A stretch of DNA of 64,000 bases from Botryotinia globosa. Taxonomy: Eukaryota; Ascomycota; Leotiomycetes; Helotiales; Sclerotiniaceae. Of the stretch, positions 1-15,021 are shown in pieces; positions within the stretch are counted from its first letter, which is position 1, and each line of letters starts with the position of its first letter. Location: the NCBI GenBank assembly GCA_014898425.1, contig RCSZ01000010.1:2232001-2296000 (forward strand). Direction: 5' to 3'. The translations under genes were made by a program, and so were the position numbers. Below the pieces are notes generated by a model that saw nothing but the letters and a program-made list of their open reading frames with translations, ran no database searches and was not told the origin of the DNA.

Positions 1-3000
1 AATCTAATTCTTTAAGGTTTTCAAAATCCTAAAAATCTATTAAAGTATAACAATTTTAATTCGAGTAGTTTTATATTTATATATTAATAATTATTTAAAA
101 TTCTTAAATATAAATAATATTGATTTGTTAAATATTAAAGATTACAAAAATTATTGTATATATAGAAATATTTTTGCTGATATTAGCTTAATAAATCTAA
201 AGATTATATTATCGAATTTATTGATTATAGATTCTATTACAAAATTTATTATATTGTATTAATATTAACAAAACCTATTTTCGAAATCGAATATATTAAG
301 CTTATCAAGGTTTTATATATAATAAAAGACATCCTTATTCTTTTCTTTATTTGTTTTCAAATATAATCTAAAAGTTTTTATTTTAAAAAAAATGGATATT
401 TAAATTACAATTATAAAAGCTTGTAATTAATCCTAGGTCAGAATTTAATTAGCAATAAGAATAAATCTAGTTTATTTATATTAAATAATAATAATATTAT
501 ACTTATATTTATTAATAGGTTTTATAATTATAATTACAAAAACATTAAATATCTTTATTTGAAGGATTACAATAAATATATTGATTATTTTGTATTAAAT
601 CTCTCTTATCTTTCAAATAGTTTTAAGTTTATTTTTAATAGAAAATATTATAATATTATTTTTATATTGAAAAGCAATAAAGTATTTGTTATATCTAATT
701 TTAAATAAATTATAATAAATAAATTATAATAAATAATATATTTAGATAATATTATATAATTAATATCTATTAGTTCTTTATATATATTTATTCGATAATT
801 ATAATAAATATAAAGAAGAAATTGATTATATCTAAAAAAGAAATAATATTCTTAATAGTCTAGTTTATATCAAACTACTCAATTAGTCTAAAAAGACTAC
901 TAATATTAAAGAAAGCAAAAGAGTAGATTATTTCAATAAATAAAATAATCCAAGTAATTTTGCTAAAATGTTTATTGATTTTATAATTAGAGAATTTAAT
1001 AATAATTAAACACTTCTTTATTTGTATAAAAGTTTTATTAAAAACAAAAGCTTTGTTTATTATATTTGTTTTATTATTTAAATTTATAAAAAAAATAGAA
1101 ACTTCTATAATTATATAATTATATTAAATCTCTAAAATAATCAAAAATATAATATCTAATATTTGTAATATCTTTTATCGATTATACTTGTTATAAAACA
1201 AACCGCAAATATTATTAATTATAGAAATAATAATTTAGTTTATAATTATAAATAAGATTATTAAAATATTAATTAAAAAAAATCTTCAACAATTTCTATA
1301 AAACATTATTGAAAAACAAAGATAAAAAATCAATTAAATAAAATCGAAAGCTTACATTTAACAAGCAATTTTTAATTCTAATATTGAATATAATTCAAAT
1401 AGAATTTCTTTTTAATATAAAATTATAAAAGGTTTTTTTAGATTATATATTTCTAAATTTAAAGAATATATTATTTCTGATATTATTTGTACTACCAAAC
1501 TTAACTATCTTTATAAAGATTTTAAAATTAATAATAAATATAATATAAACAAAAGATTAGATATAAATACAGAAAAAAAAAAAAAATAATATTAATAAAA
1601 ATAATAATAATTATAAAATTAACTATAAAGCCAATAAATTCTTTACAAAAACTATATTAGATATATTTGCATAAAATATTATAAAGATATTAAATAATAT
1701 TATAAAGATATTAAATAATATTACAAGATTTATAATAATTATATATTTATTTTTGGTATTATATTTAAAAATATCAAATTACTTTTCAATAATATTTAAT
1801 ATATTCGAAATAATATATTGATTATAATAATCAATTTTAAGAAAAAAAAGTATTTGAATATTTATTCTATTTCTTTTTCTTTTAATTATATAAAGTTAAT
1901 TAAAATTAAATAAAGATTATAAATCTAATAAATATATAAACCTAGTATTTAATAACTATAAAAAACAATTCGATATTATAAATCTACTATTCAATAATAT
2001 TATTATAAAAGCAATTATTGGATTAAATGAAAAGGTTTATAAAGAATATAAAGAGTTGATTCTATATAATAAAATCGAAAATACAAAGATACCCCGATTT
2101 TGAGATGTTGTATCGATCTGTTCATTTAATAGGTAACTTATCGAAGGACTTGTAAGTTTTTTAAGAAATCTTTTAAAAAATCTCTGGAAAGATTGCCCAG
2201 GTTATTAGGTAGGCACAGAGTCCTAGCAGAACAAATAAAATTTTATAATAATACAAATATGATTTCGATACTAATAAAGTCTCTTTCTGTGGAAATAATA
2301 ATACTAATATTAATAGGATAATATCTCTGCATTTCCTAAGTCTTTTTATATAATATTCAAATCCTTGAACAATATTCATTTTATACTTATTTAATCATTG
2401 AAAAACAAGAAGACTGCAATAAAATAATATTGAAATTGAAATCGTATGTTAGAATTATGAATCAATTATAAAATTGGTCATTGTAAATTACGAATGAAAA
2501 AGATAGGAATATAATTGTTAATTTCTTAAAAGTTTTAAACTCTCATAATTTGATTTGTAATATTATCTTATAGTCAAATATTTATAATTTAAAATCTTTG
2601 AATTCGATAAGTCATTTACCTAGGCATCTAGAATATTTCTCTTAATTAGTAAGTCTGAGTTCTTTAATATTAATTGTACTTTTAATAAAGATTTGATATA
2701 ATAAATAATAATACTATATAAAAGTTAATCGGTAATCAAATCCTATGAATTCTTTTTATATATTCTTCAGTTTTTGAAATATTGAGTTCCTGTTTTCAAA
2801 CCTTTTATAAAAGATTATTAATCATTTTTAGTTTTAAGTTTTTTGAATGTTCTTCCAACTTCATCTCGTAAATTATAAAATAATGAACACAAATCAACAC
2901 AATAATAAAAAATTGAAATAATTTCAATATTTAAATTTATAAAAATAGTCTTTATATGACTCTAAGTTTTTTTTAATTCAATAACTACTCTTACAATAAT

Positions 3001-6000
3001 ATTATTAAATAATCAGTTTAAAACTCCAGAATATCCTTTTTAATTACAAAATTTTAAGTTTATATATCTAGCAATTTATCATCTTTAACTATTGTTAACA
3101 TTAAATATAAAAATAAAAGATATAAAAATCAAATGAATATTCATTTGTTTTTATTTTTCAACATTAATTATTATAATTAGAACAATATGAATATTATTCT
3201 AAATATATCAAATATTATCGAAAAATAATGTAATATTTCTGAATATAATAATAAAAACAAATATTTCTAATATAGAATTTATAACAGAATTGATAAGTTT
3301 AAAAATAAACTTTATAATTATTATGATTTTTATAAATATTATTATATTTTTCATACTTTTTGATATTTATATTATATTTATTAATAATTTTAAAATCTTT
3401 ATAAAAATAAAAAAAGTTTAATAATAATGAAGATTCCAAAAATAATATAGTGTTTAGTAAATTTTGAATTATATTATTTAAAAAGATTTTTTATAATTTA
3501 ATATTAAATCGAAATATCATTTTAATTTATATTTAATAGTAAAATCTAAAATCATTTATAAAATATAAATCTTTATTTTATTTCATCAACTTTAATCTTT
3601 TTTTTATGATAAAATTTATGAAAAGTATTAAAACCCTTCTTCTAACTAATATTTTGAATATAATATAAATCATAAATTAAATTTTAATTTTAATAAATAA
3701 TAGAATGTATAATTTCGTTTTTGTTAAGTTTAATCGATGGAAAATCCTTTAAATATTAAATATTTTATTTCTAATTATTTTTGACATTTAATATAATCAT
3801 ATTATTACAAAATCCATATTTTTATTTTAAATTTAGATAATAAAATAATAATAATAAATAAAGTTTTTGTTATTAATGAAATATATAGTCAAATTTAAAA
3901 ACTTTCAATTTGTATTGAACCTTTTAACTATACAATTAGTAAGTATATTAGTAGAATTATTTAGACTACTTTACTTATTAAAATAATTTATATTTTATAT
4001 TTTTTAATATCAATAATTTTTTTAATTTATTCAAAAGAACTATATTGTTTTTCAATTTAATTTTGACTTTTAAGAATATTATATTTTAATATAATATAAA
4101 CAAATCCTTTTTTATATTCATTATAATAATAAAATGAAAAAGTATATAGATTTTGTTGATATTAATTATATTATATTATTTCAATATATTAATTATTATG
4201 AATTATTTGAGGTTGATTATAATAAATATTTTATTATTTTATATTGATAGAATGATAATTTTTATTTTTTTATAAAAAATAGTTTAAAATTATTTAGAAA
4301 ATGAATGAAATTCAATATAAAATAATTAATTTGATTATCAAATTTATAAAAATAAAAATAATTAATATTTTTATAACTATGATATTTATTTTTGAATATG
4401 AATATAATGAAATTATTATTGCATATAAATAAATAAAAACCTTTCTCATATTTAATTGAATGTTGATTTAAAAATAATTCGAAGCTTTTATAATTATAAT
4501 TTAAATATATATTTTTATATTATTAGAAATTTCTAGAAAAAATAAGAATAGATTCTTTTTAATATTTACCTTTATTGAATTAAATATTTTGGAAATAAAG
4601 GAAAACTTTGATTAATATTAACATGATATTCTAAATTTTATAATAAATTTTGTATTCAATTATTTGGATAATATAATCTTTAAATTTATTCGTTTGATAT
4701 TAATAAAAGTATCTTTATATATATAATAATTCTTATCATTTTTAATATTTTATAAATTGATATTTAATATATTTAAAAATCCTAAATATTTTTAAATATA
4801 TAAATACAAAATCAACAAAATTATGATGGTTATATTTTGATTAATTTTATAAATTTTATAAATTTTGAAAGGTTTGATTTTGATTGAATTTAGATTATAA
4901 TTTATCTATATAAAAATATACGTTCATATATATAATAATGTTAATTTATTTCTAATATGAATTTTCTTGGAATTATAAGAATAATATTATTATTTTCAAC
5001 TTATATTATTGACCATATATTGATAAGATAGTAAATTATAGCTTTTATTTATTTTATTAATATATTGTTTGATTAGAGGTGATGTTAATATTTGATGTTA
5101 TATGTTGAATTAAAAATAAAATCAAAATATAAAGATTTGAAATTTATATATTGGTTTAATAATAGTAATATAGATTTTATAAATATTTTCGATGCTTTTA
5201 ATTTTAAAATAGAATATATGATTGATTTTATTTTTTAATATCTTGTTCATTAATATTGTTATTGAAGAAAATATATACAATAATTGAAATTATAAAATCT
5301 GAATTTTATTATTTTAAAATAAAATATAATTGTGTTAAAATAATATTATTATAAAATCTTAAAAATAGAATTGAATAAACTTTTTGTTTTAATTTGAATT
5401 GACATGATTTATATTTTCAATTCTTCTTTTCAATTAATAAAAAAACAATTGAAATATGTATCATTGATTTTGTGATAATAATGGATTTTATTATATATAT
5501 AATTAATAAATCTAATAAAGGAAATGAGAAAATAATATTATAATAAATCTTTCAATATAAGAAAAGTTATTAGAATTATGTTTGTAAATATATTTTCAAG
5601 AAAAGAATTCTATTGATAATTCAAATCCTTTATATTATAATATATTAAATAAAATACAGTCATTACAAAAACATCATAAATAAAATTGAAAATAATGAAA
5701 AGCTTTTTAAATTTAATAATTAATATAAATCAGACATTAATTCAAAATTATTATTTTTATATATCAATAGTATTTTTACTAAAAATATTATTAGAAAAAC
5801 TAAAATTCTAAATGAAAAGATTCTTATTTATTTTATTATTATAAATAATTTTGAATGGAATTCATTTCGAAATTAAAATAGATTAAATGTTCTAAGATAG
5901 TTTTTTTTATATCAAAAAAAATTATATCAAAATATATATATTAAATCCATTAATTAATAATCAAATGGTTTATCTACTATTTATATAATCACTATATAAT

Positions 6001-9000
6001 ACTAAATTTCTTTTTACATATCTAAAAATTTATTAAAATTATTATATTATTTTAAATTCCCAAAAAAACCCTTCTATTTACTTTTGAAAACTAATCACTT
6101 TTATTTTTTATATTTCAGAAAATTTAGACAAAATATAATCTATTAATCAACATAGATTATATTAATTATTAGGATTTTCAATTTATAATATTGAAAAAAT
6201 TTATTTAAAAAGATTATTTTAAATTCAATTAATTATTTTATTTAAAATATAAAAACCATTTTTTAAAATCCAAGATTATTATAATCATTATAGATACTTA
6301 AAAAATATTAGATTTTTTTAACATGATAATTATGAGAAAAAGTAATCAAATAAATTAATTCTTCATTTTTGTAATACCAATAAATCCCTTTCCTCTTACG
6401 TATTTCATTCAAATAAAATTAGAAATTTTATTTACATTTAATTACAATATAAATTATAAATCATTTTAACATTTTTCTTTTGAAATTATATATATTATAT
6501 CTAATAGAATTCATTTTATAAAATATTAAATTCTATTTTGAGTGTATTAATAATTTATATCTTTATTAAATCTTTCAATCTCTAGCTTTTGATATTTTTA
6601 TTTTAATGAATAATATAAAAAAGATTTTTAATTAAATAATAATAATGAAATTATCTTTGTTTTTAAAAGATTTAAAATAATATTCTTAAAGAAAAAGAGA
6701 ATTTATGTTCTTTATTATATTATTAATAAATCTTTTATTACAATACTAATTATTATTATTTTTAAAAAATATAATCAATTTTGAAATAATCAAAGATTTG
6801 ATTCCATTATAATTTTATTTTCAAAAAATATATAATAATTCAAATTTTTAAAACTGAAATAATCATATATTATATTTATAACTTTACAAAAATAATTAAT
6901 AGTTTTTTGATTTTAATATTATATAAGACAATAATTATTTTAATTGTTCCCTTTTTATTGAAAAAATAAAAAATAAAATCTAATATAATAACAAAATAAA
7001 ATTACCTTATATTCAATATATTAATTACAAATTTATTATTTCCTTTCAAATGAAATAATATATCAAACTTTTTAATTAAATATTTGCATTTATAATTAGA
7101 ATTTGTTTTTTTTATAAAACACTATCTCCATTATAATATTCTTTTAATTAACATTATACTAAATAATATTAAATTTTATTTTATCATATATATTCAAATA
7201 ATAAATATCCATATTCTATAATTTATAGAACATTATTTTAATTATCATTCAAAATGAAAGGATTGAATATTAATAAATTTTTAGAATGAAAATTCAATAT
7301 TTAAAGATTTTCTTTTAATATTATATAGTTTACATTATAATTTCTATCTTTTTAAATATAACATTAATTCGGTAAAAATACTAATAAGAAGATTATTAAA
7401 ATTAACTTTCAAAAATAATAATTTCAATTCTTTTCCAATAAAATATCAATTTCTAAATAGTTTTGAAAAACTCGAAAATAAAAAGAAATATGTAAAATAT
7501 AAATATACAATTTATTAAAATAGAAAATAATTGATTACAGATTTTAATATAATTAACTCTGCTTTCTATATTTTCATTATAAACATGATTAAAATATATA
7601 TGTATTTTAAATATACCTCTTAAATCCTTTTATTCAATCAATATTTTTATAGTTTTATATAAATAATAATTTCATAATTCAATATTTATATAATAATATA
7701 TTAGATTTTTTACTAAGAGTTTTTATACATATTAAAATATTATATAAATCTTGAATATTAAGTTTTTTTAGTTTTTTTTCAATATATTAGAATTAAAGGA
7801 AATGAAGTAATTGATGAATTTATCAAATTTGATTTTTAGAAATCTATTATTAATAAAATTAATATTATAATTAAAGAATTCAACTTCTATTCAAAATAAT
7901 ATCAATGATAAACACAATGATTTGTTTTATTAAAAATATAAGGTAATATTGAAATCAATATTTTCATCATAATATTATATACAAATATAAAATACTATAC
8001 ATTCAAATTAATATATTATTATAAAATTAAAGATCTAGTTTTTCTCTTCATTCATATAAAATAATTATAAATATACCAATAGAATATTAAATACTATATA
8101 TATTGATATATCTTTATAAAATATTTCTTAAAAAAATAAAGCTTTTTGAAAAATCTTCATTTTTTATTTTCCTGTACCCAAAAACCTTCTTCTTCACAAT
8201 TAAAGCCCCTTTATAAAACCTCTAAATACTGAAAAATCCAAATTATTATAGAAATCTATAATTGAATTTTTTCTATTAATTATATTCTATATAATAAGTT
8301 TATTATTAATAATATAATACTAATAATTCTAATTTAAATATATTAAACCTCTTTCTCCAATATTAATAATAATATCTCCCCAACCCGAGTAGATATTGAT
8401 TTAGTGATTTAGTGATTTCGAGAAGAGATAGAAAGTAATATTCTGCTTCAAATATAATAAAGATTAATGGATTTTTCTAAGAAACTCCTTCCTTGGTTTT
8501 TTCGTATTTTCTTTTAATCTATATAAAGCTTTATTTAGGTTTAATATTATATTATTATTTTGATATATTCCAAAGGCTTTGATATATATATATATATATT
8601 TATTAATATTATTTTTCATGAAAAGTAAAATTACATCTATTTTATATATCTATTATTCTTTATTTATCGTTAATACAAATGTTACTTTCTAGATTATTTA
8701 TTTTATTATATTAATAAAGATATTTAAATAATATAATCTACATAACTATTCAAATCTTTTAATTATATATTCAATTTTAAATTCAATATTTAATTTTATA
8801 AATCTATTTACTTTTTAAAACATTTAACTTTTTTATATTATTATTCTTTTTAATAATATCCTAAATATTATTCCTTTCGAAGATTTTATTTTATATTTTA
8901 TAACTCTTTTTCAATATTCCTTTTGATTTGAATTATTAATTTATAAATATGTTTCCAAAGTTAATAAACTTTTATTATAAATCTTTATTATTGTTATTCT

Positions 9001-10790
9001 TTTATTAGATTCTATATTGAAATATAATAACATATTATTTCCATATTAGTTGTTATTAATATATTCAATATTATTTAATTAAATTTATAATTTTCATTTT
9101 CATTTTATATATATTACATATAAGTGAGATTATTTTATTTAATTTTGATTTATCTTTTATATATATTTAAATTATTTAATATAGATAAGCAAATTAAAAT
9201 TAAATAGAATTTCAATTATTAATTTGGTTCTATTTGTATTAAAATCAATATTCTTATTTAAACTTTTATCATATATTATTATATATTTCTATTTCTTCTT
9301 TTTGATCTTCAATTACAAAATTCTCTATATTCAAATCCTTTAATAAATCATTTATAATGAAATTTGAATTAGGTTTTGAATTATCATTATATAATTATTT
9401 TCTTTAATAATAAAATTATTAGAACTTATTAGTTTATTTCTATTTGGAATATAAAATAATGAATTTTTAAATGATTCAAATCCTATTAAAATTCCCTTTT
9501 CTGATTTATAATCAAGTTTATTTCACCCTTTTTTTAATATTTTAATATATATATATATATATTAAAGATTTTTGAATTCTAATATTATTTATATTAAATT
9601 CTTTTTTATATAGTAATTTAAAGGGTAATCTATTTATAATTCTATTATGATATTTATGTTTATTATAGATCATTTTCTTTAATATATAAAACTATAAGAA
9701 TATAAATAGATTTTTATTTTTTATAAATACTAATATCTTTTTTATTAAATATTTCTTTAATTTTTTAATTATTTTATTTTGAGAGTAATAATAAAGGCTT
9801 ATAAATTTCAATGTAATATTTTTGATTTAATAAATAAATTCTATTAATTCAAATTCAATTTTTTAGTATTGATAAATCTTATTACTTTTATTTTAATAGT
9901 AAAATGATTGTATATCAAATAAAATACTTCTTTTAATATATTAAAAGTATTAGATTTAAATTTAATAGAATATATCTATATATCTTGTATAATCTAATTC
10001 ATAAAAATAATAAAATATTTTACTTTTTTTAATTCTAATATTTTAAATAATCGATAAATATCAATATTAATTTTATCAAATTTGTTTAATTTCAAATTAG
10101 ATTAGAACTTATTAATATTTTGAATCATTTTATTATATATATAGATATTACGATAACTTACATCCTATCTAGAATCTTTTATTTTTAATATTTTTATAAT
10201 TTAAATATTTATACAATATATCTGAATCATTTATATTTGTATTATCATCAAATTCTTTATAGGATTTTGATTCTTTTTTAAACCCATTATTATTATAAAT
10301 TTTATTTAGTTCATTATAATGTAATAAATCATGATTTATATTGTATTCTAAATAGAAAATATTATCAATTTATTTAGTACTCGTTTTTGTATTTAAATTT
10401 TTATTTGAAAATTTATAAATATTTCTAAAAAATAATATTTTTTCAATCTAATTTTCTTTTATAGCTTGCTTAATACTAATTAAAATTAATTTTAATAATA
10501 AAATATACTTTATTATTTGAATAAATATATTTATATTATTTATAATAATGAAAACATCTTTATATTTTAATATTAATATGAGTTCTTTATTAGCTATATA
10601 TATTTTATGATTTAATTTTCTTTATAATTTATAAATCAATCTTTATTTGAACAATAATACTTTATAGGTTTTAGATTCATAGTAATCTTATTTTTAAATC
10701 GATTAATTTAATTAGTTAATACAAATACAATTATAATATTATTTTTCTATTCAAAATTAAACACTATATATATTAAAACTTACAAAAGAT
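1..10790. repeat. AT-rich RIP-degraded relic block
   Basis: Nearly all A and T, with stop codons dense in every frame; the only ORF above 60 codons is a 68-codon minus-strand stretch at 2173-2379, in a patch that has lost less GC (about 2,080-2,380). I see no convincing gene. The pattern of remaining C and G, with TpA very frequent, is what RIP leaves behind in ascomycete repeats (established for the group; inferred here). Slightly GC-richer scraps at 8,160-8,250 and 8,370-8,530 may be pieces of repeats. The left part of the block probably includes the degraded pol of the minus-strand copia element whose gag relic lies near 11 kb, but I could not read the pol motifs. Confidence 0.75.
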
Positions 10791-10797
10791 ATTTAAT

Positions 10798-11460
10798 TTA
10801 CTTCTTTAATATCAAAACATTTATTATTATTTTTATTATTTTTATTATTTTTATTATTTTTATTATTTTTATTATTTTTATTATTTTTATTATTCTTATT
10901 ATTCTTATTGTGTTTTTATTTTTATTATAAATCTTATTAAGCTTTTTAAAATTCTTTAATTTTTTAATAATTTTATTAAACGGTTTTTTAGATTTATTTT
11001 TATTATTAAAGTTCTTAAACTTTTTATAAACTTTATTATACAATTCTAAATACTTTTTAAAATAATTTTCTTTCAAATACTTTTTTTATTATTACAGAAT
11101 ATATAATTTGGAATAATATTTAATACTCTTATAACTCTATTAGATTTTAAAAAATCTTTCATTCTTGATTCTTTGAATATCAATTTAAATATTAGCTTAT
11201 CTCAATCGATATTATCATTATTATTTAAATCTTTTAATAATTCTTTTATTTTTCTAAATTTATACAAATCAAATAAATTATTTAGATTATTAAATACTAC
11301 CTACGCTATATATACTTTTTGTAATTCAAAATTTAATTCTTTTAAATATATATATAATGATATTATATAGTTCATATATTCATCTATACTATTAAAATCA
11401 TTATATACATTCTATTAATTTATTAAAATATGTTTCTATTATATCAAATAAAGTTCCACT
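10798..11460 (-). pseudogene. Ty1/copia gag relic with zinc-knuckle remnant
   Basis: On the minus strand, around 11,110 to 11,030, the degraded frame reads CNNKK, then a stop, then KENYFKKYLEL. This lines up with the CCHC knuckle of copia Gag (Cys-x2-Cys-x3-Gly-His-x4-Cys followed by a Lys-rich tail and a Pro-Glu-Leu), with Cys-to-Tyr and His/Pro changes of the C-to-T kind. Upstream on the same strand (11,370 to 11,170) is a helix-like stretch containing LIFKLIFKESRMK, which resembles the end of a copia Gag core. Several stops interrupt it. A repeat resembling the sequence beside another copia relic (12,950-13,260) lies upstream in the right place for the 5' LTR. Identification is by motif only. 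Confidence 0.5.
10824..10908. repeat. 9-bp AT minisatellite
   Basis: About nine near-perfect copies of a 9-bp unit (ATTATTTTT). It lies inside the tail of the copia gag relic and makes the minus-strand reading frame an artificial run of Ile-Ile-Lys. Confidence 0.85.
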
Positions 11461-12949
11461 ATAAATCTTATTTACTATATCTCATAACTCTTTTAAACTA
11501 AATTTATCTTTAAATCTTTCAACTAAATCTATTAATATAGTAGTTTTTAATACAATCAAAACTTTTTTTAGATTTATTCTTATATTTCCTTACCCTTTCA
11601 CTATATTTATAATATATCTTTTTCAAAATAAATATATTATTAGATTTAAAAAAATAGTTCTTTTATATATTTTTATTTGAATTATTTATATAAGACATTA
11701 ATTTATTAGCTTTTAAAAAAAACTTAGGTTTGCTATACCATTCTGCTTTGAATAATATATTCATATATATATAATTTCTAAAGATCTAATTTTATTTGTT
11801 GAATTAGATTTAATTTTAGAAATATAAATTTTTATAAAAAGACTTAAAAAACTAATAATCCACAAAAATTATTAATATAAATTTATCTTGTAATATTTTC
11901 GATACTCTATCCCACAAAAATTAGATATAAATTTAATCGATATTCTTTTTTTTGATTAATTTGAATATAAAATTGATATTTTGATTTTTGAATTGAATAA
12001 AACTGAAATTAGGATTTAATCTTTTCAATATAAAAACACTTTTAATATAATTCAAAAATCAAGTTTTTTCAATAATAAGATTAGGATTACTATATAATTT
12101 TTTTATATTATAATTATAATATATAATAAAACTATAAATAAAATCCTCTATATTTAATAAGTTTAAATAAATTTGATTTTTGTTTTTTAAAACTATTAAA
12201 TAATATTTAATCTTTATTGAATACATTATATAATAATATAAATTATTAATATATCTTTCTCTTTTAAATTTATATTAAATGATATTGAATCTTTTATTAT
12301 TTAATTCTTTTGTACATCTTTTTATTATTTAATTCAAAAAATCTTTGATTGATTCTATATATATTATAAAATCAACAATATATAAAGTTTATAAATATAT
12401 ATATAAATCAATAATATATATATAATATATATCAAATCAATAAATATATATATAGATCAATAATAAAAATTCATATATATATAATAATTGACTCTACACC
12501 CCCAATAATATTTAATATTAATTCAATAAATCTTTTTAAATACACTCAATAATATATATATTCTTTTTATACTATCTAATAATATAATTAACATATATAT
12601 ATACATGTATATATAATTTAAATAAGGATTTTAAATCAATATAAATCTGTATTAATATATAAATATACTTATATAATATATAAAATATCTTGATTGACTA
12701 AATTTCTTTATATTCTTTGTTTTTAGATACAAAATCAATCGTTTTTCCAGTTTTTTTTTGCTTTTTCCTTACTTTTCCGATATATGTATCGTTTCTTTTG
12801 AGTTATATATATAAATTATTAGATTTATAATTTATTATAAATTATTGATTAATAATAAAATTAAAAAGCTAGTTTTTGTTAATAATTAAAATATATTATT
12901 AAATAATATAATATATAATCTTAAAAATCTATATCAAATTTCTTTTTTA
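11461..12949. other. AT-rich interval without recognisable gene
   Basis: No frame is open for long. It contains runs of TATATA and short direct repeats around 12,380-12,480. It lies between the copia gag relic and the presumed LTR fragment and is probably the leader and the start of gag of the same minus-strand relic. Confidence 0.5.
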
Positions 12950-13260
12950 TTCTATGTTAAAAATGAAAAGGCTTTATTTTATACTTTTTTTTGCTAATCT
13001 AGTTTTTCTATTTTCATTAATCCTTTTATTGATCATTTCGTAATCTAATTATTTTATATAAAATAAAGCTTTTTTTTAGAAATCTAATAAAAATCAATTG
13101 TTTTTTGTTTCTTTAAAACTATACTAGACTAAAAGTTTCTTTTAAGTAATCATTATATGATTCGATTATATATATTAGATTAAATACCTTTAAAAAGATA
13201 TATATATTATATAATTGTTAATTAATACAATATATCATATAAATCTTGTTAATTAAGATA
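12950..13260 (-). repeat. Repeat shared, inverted, with 44,540-44,885 (probable copia LTR)
   Basis: The plus-strand sequence here aligns over about 300 bp with the reverse complement of 44,540-44,885, including the shared motif AAAATAAAGCTTT and the flanking order of C-containing scraps. The other copy lies just after a copia pol C-terminus on the plus strand; this copy lies just upstream of a copia gag relic on the minus strand. Those positions fit the 3' and 5' LTRs of one family. The exact ends were not found. Confidence 0.55.
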
Positions 13261-13587
13261 ATAATAATAATGATAAAACTATATATTAACAATAAGATAT
13301 TAAAAATTTAATATTATAATAAAATTCATATATTCTTTATATTCTTTATATGAGAAAAAATATCGTTATAATATAAAATCCGTTTTTTTATTAAAAATAA
13401 ATCATTTATTCAATCTTTATTCGAAATCACAATTCATTATTTTAAAAAATATAAAATATTATATAAAAGCTAATCGAAATAGGAAACAATAAATACAATA
13501 TAAAAATTATTACCTTGAAAGTAATAAAGAAAGTGATTTAAAATGAATGTTAATTTCAAATCAAAATTAATTTCAAATTAGATTTTT

Positions 13588-13741
13588 ATATATCTTATTT
13601 ATATCTTATTTATATCTTATTTATATCTTATTTATATCTTATTTATATCTTATTTATATCTTATTTATATCTTATTTATATCTTATTTATATCTTATTTA
13701 TATCTTATTTATATCTTATTTATATCTTATTTATATCTTAT
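13588..13741. repeat. 11-bp AT minisatellite (about 14 copies)
   Basis: Perfect head-to-tail copies of TTTATATCTTA. There are no spacers and no GC change, so this is a minisatellite and not a CRISPR array. The perfection of the array against degraded surroundings suggests recent slippage or unequal exchange. Confidence 0.95.
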
Positions 13742-13874
13742 AGACTATATAAAGAGTTGAAACAAGTATAAATAAATAAACAGCTTAGATTTCTATATTA
13801 AGATTCTATTTTAGTATTTAATTTTACATAAATATACTATTATATAATATATTCAAATTTAATATAAGTATTGA

Positions 13875-14105
13875 TTTGAATAGAATATAAAAGATATAAG
13901 ACTCACGATTTATAGATTCTATATATCTAATTATATTCCATCCAAAGAACTAGTTATATAGAAATGTAATAAACCTTATATAAATACTATTGAAAAAACT
14001 AATCTTTTTTATATTCACTTGATCCTTTTGATATAATATTTATTATATTGAAGTTATTTCTTTAAAATAAATTCACTTTGTTTATATAATAAGTTTTAAA
14101 ATACT
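13875..14105. repeat. Dispersed repeat, copy 1 of 3
   Basis: This ~230-bp segment matches 17,765-17,990 and 18,917-19,145 in the same orientation. All three contain TATATCTAATTATATTC followed by a shared block with TTGAAAAAACTAAT or close variants. The copies differ mostly by transitions, as RIP would leave. It is probably an LTR fragment; no coding sequence is visible. Confidence 0.7.
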
Positions 14106-14413
14106 AATAATTTCATTCATATATATTATAAGTTCAAGCTTTTAATATAATATTATTCTACTAATATTTCTAGTTGAATTTAGTTTCACCTCTATTAAGC
14201 ATATAATCTATAATAAATTATGAATCTAATATAACTTAGAATTATATATCATTATTATCTTTTATTTAAATATAATTTTAATTTAATAGAAAATTTAAAA
14301 CTAGATTATTTATTTTAAGTTAAATATTGTCTTTTTTAATATAAACATTCAAAAATTTAAATATATTTCGAAAAATAGTTAATCTTTTAAAGTCTATTAT
14401 TCAAAATCGATTC

Positions 14414-14578
14414 TTTTCATATTTTTATTTCATATTTTTATTTTATATTTTTATTTCATATTTTTATTTCATATTTTTATTTCATATTTTTTATTTCATA
14501 TCTTTATTTCATATTTTTATTTCATATTTTCATTTCATCTTTTTATTTCATCTTTTTATTTTATATTTTTATTTTATA
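14414..14578. repeat. 13-bp AT minisatellite
   Basis: About twelve copies of a unit close to TTTCATATTTTTA, with a few single-base variants towards the right end. Confidence 0.9.
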
Positions 14579-15021
14579 TAGCTTTTAAAAATTTTAATTT
14601 CGAAAATAATACGAAAGAATTTCAGGGTTCTATTTTGAATAAAGAAATCTCTATTACTTTTTAAATAAACTTCAAAATAGATTAAGAAATAAATAAAAAT
14701 TATTAAAATTTTATTTATTCTATTTATTAAAAGTTATAGTACGTACTCTAAGCTACTATATATATTACTTCTACTTCGTAGTCAGATTTTACTATAGTAT
14801 AATTAATCTATATAGTCAATAATATATATATTCCACTAGCCTGCTCCTTTATTGTAATCACTATTTATCAATATTATAAAAAAAGAATCACTTATCGATT
14901 TTATAAATTACTAATGAAACTTTAATAATGACATCTTATCTATCTTCTAATCTTCAACCTAGTGTTATTAATACTTCATATCAATCTATCGTCGTATACT
15001 CTTAGCCAACTTGTACATCTG

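Noticed and set aside
13588..14578. Regular short repeats that could suggest a CRISPR array
   Set aside because: Units of 11-13 bp follow each other without spacers, in nuclear eukaryotic DNA; they are minisatellites.
1..14990. Mitochondrial origin of the very AT-rich blocks
   Set aside because: No mitochondrial gene, tRNA or rRNA is readable, the blocks hold nuclear LTR elements with target duplications, and they alternate with genes carrying spliceosomal introns.
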